Shown: positions 35,002 through 40,260 of the stretch, in pieces
How the letters are laid out: every line of letters begins with the position of its first letter
Numbering within the stretch: the first letter of the stretch is position 1
NCBI GenBank assembly: GCA_009917555.1
Contig: QZDX01000021.1
Location: 1 to 64,000, forward strand
Source: a bacterium 1XD21-13
GTDB taxonomy: Bacteria > Bacillota > Clostridia > Lachnospirales > Lachnospiraceae
Direction: 5' to 3'
DNA: 64,000 nucleotides
Position numbers and translations under genes: made by a program
The notes under the pieces: generated by a model
What the model saw: the letters and a program-made list of their open reading frames with translations, nothing else
What the model was told of the DNA's origin: nothing
Databases searched by the model: none

Positions 35002-35051
35002 CGGGGGAGGCACTCCCCCGCAAAGGGAGGTTCGGAGGGCTTGCCCTCCGA
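35002..35051. other. Two adjacent perfect hairpins downstream of VR
   Basis: Hairpin 1: CGGGGGAG-GCA-CTCCCCCG (35002-35020). Hairpin 2: TCGGAGGG-CTTG-CCCTCCGA (35032-35051), an 8-bp stem with a 4-base loop. Neither has a T-run. In the Bordetella phage DGR a hairpin/cruciform of 8-bp stem and 4-nt loop just after VR is needed for efficient retrohoming; these are candidates for the same role, though they lie about 40-70 bp after VR. Confidence 0.65.
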
Positions 35052-35071
35052 GTGTTCCGGAAATTTTGGGA

Positions 35072-35102
35072 TTTCCATGATAGTGGAAACACGGCGTATT
35101 TT
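35072..35102 (+). promoter_or_regulatory. Operator/promoter of the DGR template and RT (TTTCCA-N6-TGGAAA)
   Basis: Palindrome TTTCCA TGATAG TGGAAA (35072-35089) followed 7 bp later by TATTTT (35097-35102). The twin operator at 3621-3668 has the same 12 fixed bases, the same 6-bp spacer and the same 7-bp gap to its -10 box (TACAAT). Transcription would begin about 80 bp before the template repeat and run through TR into the reverse transcriptase. Confidence 0.6.
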
Positions 35103-35189
35103 ACGCACAAACGAAAATTTTTGTGATAAAATCTCCGTCATGAATCAAAAGCCGATGACCCGACGTGACAGGGGATTCGGTGTGCGTCC

Positions 35190-35302
35190 TTGCCCTGTTC
35201 GGTGGCAACCGTGGCAACGGGTCGAAGTGCGGTTTGTCGTACTGGAATGTGAACAACCCTGCGACGAACGTGAACACGAACATCGTGGCGAGCCAATCTT
35301 AT
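35190..35302 (+). ncRNA. DGR template repeat (TR) RNA
   Basis: 113-bp non-variable template. In the frame of the target it would code for ALFGGNRGNGSKCGLSYWNV and then NNPATNVNTNIVAS, dense in AAC/AAT codons, which by adenine-specific mutation reach many amino acids but never a stop. It is expected to be transcribed, reverse transcribed with A errors, and used to overwrite VR. It lies between VR and the reverse transcriptase, both in the same direction. The 142-bp spacer to the RT start contains an inverted repeat GCGTAT (35313-35318) with ATACGC (35360-35365), possibly part of the priming RNA fold. Confidence 0.93.
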
Positions 35303-35444
35303 CAATGACGGAGCGTATAACCAAAAGCACACCGTTTCCCTACACCGCAGGGCGTTGAAATACGCATAACCAGTGGAAATTGTACCGACGCAGGCAGGGG
35401 CGAGTAAGTTCAGACAGAAAGTCCTTGAGGTGATAAGAAAGAAA

Positions 35445-36785
35445 ATGGGTAAAAAATCCGTCAATAACCTGTATAAGCCCATGTTAGAGCATGGCAATGT
35501 TGAGAAGAAATTTCACACGGCAGCACGGGGAAAGAGCAACCGTCCGGATGTCGCTGCGATATTAAACCCGAACAACATTCAAACACACGTCAATTTGGTC
35601 ATCGAGCAGTTATCCAATACCGCACCGGAGGGGTACGGCGTACCCTCTCCGGAACGGGCATGGAAACCGACGAACCACGGGAAAGTCAGAATCAACGAGG
35701 GAACGACGAAAAAGGCGAGAGACATCGAAAAGCCAAGATACAATTATGAGCAGGTCGTTCATCATATTGTGGTTTCTGCCTGTTATGAAATATTCATGCA
35801 GGGGATGTATGAGTTTTCCTGCGGGAGCGTTCCGCACAGGGGCGCACATTACGGAAAGAAGTACATCGAAAAGTGGATAAGGACAGACGGGAAGAATTGC
35901 AAATATATCCTCAAGATGGATATTCGGCACTTTTTCGAGAGCGTTGACCACGGCGTTTTGAAAGAATGGCTTGCAAAGAAAATCAGAGACCGGAGGATGC
36001 TGCACATCCTCAATCTGATAATAGACGGAGCAGGGAATCCGGCAGGTGATGACCGGAAAGATGACAGAGGTTTGCCGTTGGGGTTCTACACGTCACAGTG
36101 GCTTGCAAATTTCATGTTGCAGCCTCTTGACCATTACATAAAAGAGGAACTCCGTGCGGTGCATTATATCCGGTACATGGATGATATGGTCGTGTTCGGG
36201 AGGAATAAAAAAGAATTACACCGGATGCAGCAGTCAATCGCCCTGTTTCTGCGGGATAGGTTCAACCTTGAAATGAAAGGGAACTGGCAAGTGTTCCGGT
36301 TCGAGTACGTCGAGCGGAAAACCGGAAAGGTAAAAGGGCGCCCGCTTGATTTCATGGGGTTCGAGTTCCACAAGGACAGGACAATCTTGAGGGAATCCAT
36401 CATGTTAAGCTGCACAAGGAAAGTGAACAGGGTGTCAAAGAAAGATGTCATCACATGGTATGACGCAACGGCTATCCTGTCATATATGGGCTATCTTACA
36501 CATACGGACACCTATGAAATGTATTTGCAGCGGGTCAAGCCACATGTGAACGTAAAGAAGTTAAAAAAGATAGTAAGCAAACACTCAAAAAGAGAGGAGA
36601 AAAAGAAACGTGAAAGAATGGAGAGAAGTGTTCGGAACGGAGACGGAGAGACCGGAGGAGTTCGACACGCAGCAGTCGCCGACAACGGTGTATCAGAGAC
36701 GGAACATAAAACGGGAGACAAGGGCAGAACCGGACGGAACAAAAGTGACCGGATGGCTGCGGGAGGAGCGGGAGTTGACGCTTGA
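35445..36785 (+). CDS. DGR reverse transcriptase
   Basis: 446 aa. RT domain with YILKMDIRHFFESVDH (first catalytic Asp, about residue 158), GLPLGFYTSQWLANF carrying the DGR-specific 'LGxxxSQ' motif (group II introns have QGxxxSP), and YIRYMDDMVVFG (catalytic Asp pair, about 244-247). FMGFEFHKDRTILRES is the following RT motif. I chose ATG 35445 (GAGGTGATAAG upstream); a GTG at 35373 lacks a ribosome site. The last ~58 residues are very basic and polar and overlap the next gene by 176 bp; they may not be part of the fold. No Avd-type accessory protein is seen nearby. Confidence 0.95.
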   Translation: MGKKSVNNLYKPMLEHGNVEKKFHTAARGKSNRPDVAAILNPNNIQTHVNLVIEQLSNTAPEGYGVPSPERAWKPTNHGKVRINEGTTKKARDIEKPRYNYEQVVHHIVVSACYEIFMQGMYEFSCGSVPHRGAHYGKKYIEKWIRTDGKNCKYILKMDIRHFFESVDHGVLKEWLAKKIRDRRMLHILNLIIDGAGNPAGDDRKDDRGLPLGFYTSQWLANFMLQPLDHYIKEELRAVHYIRYMDDMVVFGRNKKELHRMQQSIALFLRDRFNLEMKGNWQVFRFEYVERKTGKVKGRPLDFMGFEFHKDRTILRESIMLSCTRKVNRVSKKDVITWYDATAILSYMGYLTHTDTYEMYLQRVKPHVNVKKLKKIVSKHSKREEKKKRERMERSVRNGDGETGGVRHAAVADNGVSETEHKTGDKGRTGRNKSDRMAAGGAGVDA

Positions 36786-36924
36786 GGAATATCATCAGAT
36801 GGCACTCATGCAGCAGGTCGTCGCAGAGAACACGCAGGGAATCGTCGCATCCGTCACGGAGTTTCAGAAAGGGGCGGTCATCGACGAGTACACAATGCAG
36901 TTGATTGAGGAGGGAATCATCTAA
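36610..36924 (+). CDS. Hypothetical tail-region protein
   Basis: 104 aa, GTG start. VTGWLREERELTLEEYHQMA and IASVTEFQKGAVIDEYTMQL. Small proteins of this look precede XkdX in many Firmicute phages. It overlaps the reverse transcriptase end by 176 bp in another frame and the XkdX start by one base (TAATG). It does not look like Avd, which is a basic four-helix protein. Function unknown. Confidence 0.7.
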   Translation: MKEWREVFGTETERPEEFDTQQSPTTVYQRRNIKRETRAEPDGTKVTGWLREERELTLEEYHQMALMQQVVAENTQGIVASVTEFQKGAVIDEYTMQLIEEGII

Positions 36925-37076
36925 TGAGAATACTTGCGGAAAGCATCAAACGGTTGTATGTCGGCGAAAAGCTGACAAAAGCACAGGTCGCCGAACGTGT
37001 GCAGAAAGGAAGTATTTCAGCGGAGGAATACGCCTACATCACCGGAGAGGAATATCCGGACGGTGAGGGCGCATGA
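36924..37076 (+). CDS. xkdX: XkdX-family protein
   Basis: 50 aa: MRILAESIKRLYVGEKLTKA then QVAERVQKGSISAEEYAYIT. The pattern 'I-K-R-L-Y-x-x-G-x-x-T-x-x-Q-V-A..V-x-x-G-x-I-x-x-E-E-Y-x-x-I-T-G' is that of XkdX. Role in the virion is not clear. It overlaps both neighbours by 1-4 bases. Confidence 0.85.
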   Translation: MRILAESIKRLYVGEKLTKAQVAERVQKGSISAEEYAYITGEEYPDGEGA

Positions 37077-37297
37077 CAACGCTTGAAATAATCTCACGGT
37101 TATGTGGCATAACGACCGGATTGTCTGAAATCGTGAGGAAACAGCAGGAAACCATTGAACGCTCAAAGGTCGAGGAGGCGGTCAAAGAGGAACTCCGTCA
37201 GATGGTGGACGGGGAAGAAAGGGAACTGGATGTCATGGAGTATCATTTGCGGAGAATCGTTGACACCGACGACGTTGAGACGTTCGGAAAGGAGTAG
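37073..37297 (+). CDS. Hypothetical protein
   Basis: 74 aa, helical: MTTLEIISRLCGITTGLSEI, then an acidic coiled coil (VEEAVKEELRQMVDGEEREL). ATG overlaps the XkdX stop. It lies in the pre-lysis cluster, where short coiled-coil proteins are common. Confidence 0.65.
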   Translation: MTTLEIISRLCGITTGLSEIVRKQQETIERSKVEEAVKEELRQMVDGEERELDVMEYHLRRIVDTDDVETFGKE

Positions 37298-37300
37298 ACG

Positions 37301-37603
37301 TTGACGGTTGAAATCTCACTTTTGTTGTCCGGAATCTCTGTTGCTGCTGCAATCTTTTTCGGCATTTCCTCAAAGAACAGGAATGAACGGAAAGACACGG
37401 AGCAGGAGACGGAGGACAGGGCATCAACACACACGCTTTTGATGACAAAACTTGAGAATATTGCGGACGATGTCAAGGACATCAAACGTGATTACCGTGA
37501 GACCAACGCAGAGGTGCAGAACCTCCGTGAAAGGGTCGTGGCGGTGGAGCAGTCATTGAAAAGCTATCACAAGAGACTGGACGGGGCAAAATCCGACCAA
37601 TAA
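37301..37603 (+). CDS. Membrane-anchored coiled-coil protein (XhlA-like position)
   Basis: 100 aa, TTG start with AAGGAG 6 nt upstream. One N-terminal membrane helix (VEISLLLSGISVAAAIFFGI) precedes a coiled coil (LENIADDVKDIKRDYRETNA, EVQNLRERVVAVEQSLKSYH). Similar proteins before holins help lysis (XhlA-type) in Bacillus phages. Here the membrane helix is at the N-terminus, so the match is only by context. Confidence 0.65.
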   Translation: MTVEISLLLSGISVAAAIFFGISSKNRNERKDTEQETEDRASTHTLLMTKLENIADDVKDIKRDYRETNAEVQNLRERVVAVEQSLKSYHKRLDGAKSDQ

Positions 37604-37654
37604 CAGGAGGGCGGGAAACAGGCAGGAATCAACGGCACGTTTGGAGGAACAAAA

Positions 37655-38005
37655 ATGAGGATGACCAAGAGCGAGCGTCGCAGATACATCCGGCATCGGA
37701 AAAAGATGGAGCGGATGGCATTGCGGGCAGCGGAAAAGAAAGAAAAGGTCTCCGGTCAGTTCATGAATCGTGTTGTGATTGCGATGATTCTTGCAGCTTT
37801 TATCTTTACAGTCGTGATGATATTTGTGTTTGTGAGAACAGGGTCGGAGCCGTCCACGCTGATTGAAAATGTATTCAGATTTCTTTCAGTCGAGGGCGGG
37901 GCAATGGCACTCATAAAATCCGTTAAGACGGTAACAAAAAAGAGGTCAGACAGAGAATCAGAAATACAACATGAGGACGAGCCGGAGCAATGTGAGGAGG
38001 AATGA
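37655..38005 (+). CDS. Small membrane protein of the lysis region
   Basis: 116 aa. Very basic N-terminus (KSERRRYIRHRKKMERMALR), one membrane helix (VVIAMILAAFIFTVVMIFVF), a second amphipathic segment and an acidic tail. GGAGG 7 nt before the ATG. Might be an antiholin or structural anchor; not recognised. Confidence 0.6.
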   Translation: MRMTKSERRRYIRHRKKMERMALRAAEKKEKVSGQFMNRVVIAMILAAFIFTVVMIFVFVRTGSEPSTLIENVFRFLSVEGGAMALIKSVKTVTKKRSDRESEIQHEDEPEQCEEE

Positions 38006-38007
38006 CA

Positions 38008-38397
38008 ATGAAATTCATCACGGAGAACTGGTTTGTGCTTGTGGCATTTGCAGCGGTGGCAGCAGCGGGAGGGTATGCGGTATATACTTTCGTGAAAATG
38101 CCGACCGACAAGCAGTTGAAAAAGGTGAGGGAATGGCTGCTCTATGCGGTCACGAAAGCAGAAAAGGAACTGGGAGGTGGTACGGGTCAAATCAAACTGC
38201 GGTATGTATACGACATGTTCGTGGCAAGGTTCACATGGCTTGCACAGGTGATTTCTTTTGAAATGTTCAGCATGATGGTTGACGAGGCACTTGAGAAAAT
38301 GAAAGGGATGCTTGAAAGCAACAAGGCGATGCAGGAACTTGTGAACGGAAAACCGGAGGATGATTTCGGCAATGGAGAAACGGAGGGGATGAAATGA
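38008..38397 (+). CDS. Phage holin, LLH family
   Basis: 129 aa. One N-terminal membrane helix (WFVLVAFAAVAAAGGYAVYT) then the LLH pattern: KQLKKVREWLLYAVTKAEKE, LGGGTGQIKLRYVYDMFV. It would open the membrane for the endolysin encoded next. ATG 38008 is preferred, with GAGGAGG 7 nt upstream; the stop overlaps the lysin ATG. Confidence 0.85.
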   Translation: MKFITENWFVLVAFAAVAAAGGYAVYTFVKMPTDKQLKKVREWLLYAVTKAEKELGGGTGQIKLRYVYDMFVARFTWLAQVISFEMFSMMVDEALEKMKGMLESNKAMQELVNGKPEDDFGNGETEGMK

Positions 38398-39206
38398 TTT
38401 CAAACTGCGGACATGATGAAAATAACAGATACAAGGGCGGGAAAGCGGGAGACCAGACCGGAGGGGAATGGGCGTTGATTAAGTGGTATAACCGCCCGTG
38501 GAAATGCGTTCTCCGTCATCCGGATGCGAAAGTCCGGAAAATGATTTCGGATATGGCGACGGCAGCAGCAAAGAACAATAAAATCGGGTATGACCAAAGT
38601 GAACGGTATACCTTTTGGCAGCATTTGAAAGCGAGCGGTTACGACCCCGCAGGAATCACGGTCGCTTGCGAGGCTGATTGCAGTTCCGGCGTGGCTGCAA
38701 TCGTAAAGGCTGCGGGTTATCGTTTGGGAATCCAAAAGCTGAAAGACGTGAGCATTTATTGTTATACCGGAAATCTGCGGGCAGCTTTAAAGGCTGCGGG
38801 GTTCGAGGTATTGACAGAAAGCAAATATCTGACAGGCGATGCGTATCTGCTTGAGGGCGACATCCTGCTCAATGATTCCTGTCATACCGCAACAAATGTG
38901 ACGACGGGGGCAAAGGCAACAACGACGGAGCAGAACGCCTCAAACGGGGCAACGGTAGTCACAAAGGTTGATGCTGCACAGGGCAAGGATAAGACCCTCA
39001 CCGGAACATATGAGGTTACAGCGTCGGACTTTTTGTCTCTGCGGGCAGGGGCAGGAACGGGAAAGACCGAACTTGCAAAGATGCAGCACGGAGAAAAGGT
39101 TCAGTGTTATGGATATTATACGGACATTTCCGGCGTGAAATGGCTCTATGTGGTCTATAAGGGCATCACGGGATTCTGCTCAAGCAAATATCTGAAAAAG
39201 AAATAA
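38394..39206 (+). CDS. Endolysin (NlpC/P60-like amidohydrolase with SH3 domain)
   Basis: 270 aa. Opening GHDENNRYKGGKAGDQTGGE matches phage cysteine peptidases of the NlpC/P60 or CHAP-related type. The nucleophile is probably Cys in CEADCSSGVAA (near residue 100), with His in LNDSCHTATNV (near 165). Residues about 205-270 are an SH3b wall-binding domain (TGTYEVTASDFLSLRAGAG; LYVVYKGITGFCSSKYLK). No signal peptide; export by the holin. Confidence 0.87.
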   Translation: MISNCGHDENNRYKGGKAGDQTGGEWALIKWYNRPWKCVLRHPDAKVRKMISDMATAAAKNNKIGYDQSERYTFWQHLKASGYDPAGITVACEADCSSGVAAIVKAAGYRLGIQKLKDVSIYCYTGNLRAALKAAGFEVLTESKYLTGDAYLLEGDILLNDSCHTATNVTTGAKATTTEQNASNGATVVTKVDAAQGKDKTLTGTYEVTASDFLSLRAGAGTGKTELAKMQHGEKVQCYGYYTDISGVKWLYVVYKGITGFCSSKYLKKK

Positions 39207-39219
39207 GGAGGACGGATTC

Positions 39220-40008
39220 ATGTTATATTATTTAGGCAAAGGAACGCAGTTCAAGAAAGAGGAGTGCAAGGAATACAAGACCATTGAGGGGGCGTTGCGG
39301 GCAGCAGCAAAGGACGAGACCCTCACCGTTTGGGATGAAAACGGAAAAATCGTCGGAGGGCTGACTGACAATGTTCCGGAGGGAGCATTGAAAACAAATC
39401 CGGATGGCAGCGTTCCGGCGTTTGATGAAAGTGGTCATTCAGTCGGAACGGTGGACGCAGAGACGGCATCAGCGGTCACGGGAGCGGAGGCACAGAAAAC
39501 CATCGGAGAGAGCGCAGAGACCGCCACAGACGGGCAGAATGGGGCAAAGCCGGAAAAGAGTACACCGGAAACCGAAAACGCCGGAAATGGGGCAAATACA
39601 GAGCCGGAAAAAGGCGGGCAGGATTCCGGAGGAGGCGACGGGCAGCAGGAGGCACAGAAAGCCACCGGAGAGAGCGCAGAGACCGCCACAGACGGGCAGA
39701 ACGGGGCAGAGCCGGAAAAGAGTACACCGGAGACCGAAAACGCCGGAAATGGGGCGAATACAAAGCCGGAGGAAAGCAAGACCATCATTCCACAGGGAAC
39801 AATGAGAGTGACGGTCATTTGCGACGGCACACTCAACTTGAGACGTTCAGCAGACTGGGGGAACGGGAATATTTGCGGTCGTGCATCACGGGGGCAGTCG
39901 TACTATGTGAAAGCGATTCATACAGTGCAGGGAAAGAAGATGGTGCAGACGATTGATGACGTTTATCTGTCCGGACAGTCTGAACATGTACAGTTTGAGC
40001 AGTTATAA
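39220..40008 (+). CDS. SH3-domain protein with duplicated linker
   Basis: 262 aa, last phage gene. The N-terminal 85 residues look like a small alpha/beta unit (KTIEGALRAAAKDETLTVWD). The middle holds two copies of a Glu/Thr/Asn-Gly-rich linker (SAETATDGQNG..EKSTPETENAGNGAN). The C-terminus is SH3-like (VICDGTLNLRRSADWGNGNI; GRASRGQSYYVKAIHTVQGK). It may bind the cell wall and help the endolysin, or be a surface protein; no catalytic motif. The linker is also present in the ParB-like protein. Confidence 0.72.
   Translation: MLYYLGKGTQFKKEECKEYKTIEGALRAAAKDETLTVWDENGKIVGGLTDNVPEGALKTNPDGSVPAFDESGHSVGTVDAETASAVTGAEAQKTIGESAETATDGQNGAKPEKSTPETENAGNGANTEPEKGGQDSGGGDGQQEAQKATGESAETATDGQNGAEPEKSTPETENAGNGANTKPEESKTIIPQGTMRVTVICDGTLNLRRSADWGNGNICGRASRGQSYYVKAIHTVQGKKMVQTIDDVYLSGQSEHVQFEQL
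39485..39770. repeat. Dispersed linker repeat, copies 2 and 3
   Basis: Two copies of about 110-120 bp, at 39485-39605 and 39652-39770, separated by a Gly/Gln-rich stretch. Both closely match each other and the copy in the parB-like gene (14155-14272), in the same reading frame. Confidence 0.8.
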
Positions 40009-40018
40009 GAAAAAGAGG

Positions 40019-40048
40019 ACGGCGGGGCATGATGTTCCCGCCGTTTTT
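40019..40048 (+). terminator. Terminator at the right end of the prophage
   Basis: ACGGCGGG (40019-40026) pairs with CCCGCCGT (40037-40044), followed by TTTTT. It ends the late operon and shields the host genes beyond attR. Confidence 0.88.
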
Positions 40049-40064
40049 CCTGTCTGAATGTTTT

Positions 40065-40092
40065 TACTACTAACTTATACCCACCGACCGGA
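40065..40092. other. attR of the prophage
   Basis: Phage arm TACTACTAACTT (40065-40076), then ATACCCACCG and the core ACCGGA (40087-40092), after which the host ATPase frame continues (T-G-N-L-D-S). The arm is the reverse complement of the arm in attL. Confidence 0.75.
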
Positions 40093-40260
40093 AATCTGGA
40101 CAGCAGAAGCGGTCAGGAGGTGATGGAGCTGTTGAAAACCATACGTGAAAAAATGGGAAAGACACTGGTGGTGATTACCCATGACAGCCGTATTGCAGCC
40201 ATGTCCGAGAGAAAATTTTCTATTGTGGACGGTATCTTGACAGAGGAGGCTTCCAAATGA
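40087..40260 (+). pseudogene. ABC transporter ATP-binding protein, 3' part (split by prophage)
   Basis: Continues the frame broken at 512: T-G-N-L-D-S (D-loop), SGQEVMELLKTIREKMGKTL, then VVITHDSRIAAMSERKF with the H-loop histidine, ending at TGA 40258-40260. The stop overlaps the permease ATG (ATGA), so the two were translationally coupled. There is no start of its own in the phage flank that would give a useful protein. Confidence 0.9.

Larger units (their letters stand above)
507..40092. mobile_element. Complete siphovirus-type prophage with a diversity-generating retroelement
   Basis: About 39.6 kb bounded by matching att cores, with a large serine integrase at the left edge. It holds a full set of lysogeny, replication, packaging, head, tail, baseplate and lysis genes, nearly all rightward. 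The head module is HK97-like (P27 small terminase, large terminase, portal, ClpP-type protease, capsid), and the tail is long and flexible with a 1448-aa tape measure. Cargo includes a toxin-antitoxin pair, a lipoprotein and a DGR. One visible lesion is a frameshift in the PAPS-reductase-like gene; the structural genes all look intact, so the prophage may be inducible. Confidence 0.93.

Noticed and set aside
35041-35358. 105-codon open frame spanning the template repeat
   Set aside because: It has no ribosome site, crosses the TR and its flanks, and its protein has no folding pattern; the region is explained as DGR RNA.
14155-39770. Linker repeats considered as DGR templates or CRISPR-like units
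   Set aside because: Substitutions involve all bases, units are coding and in frame, and there are no regular spacers.
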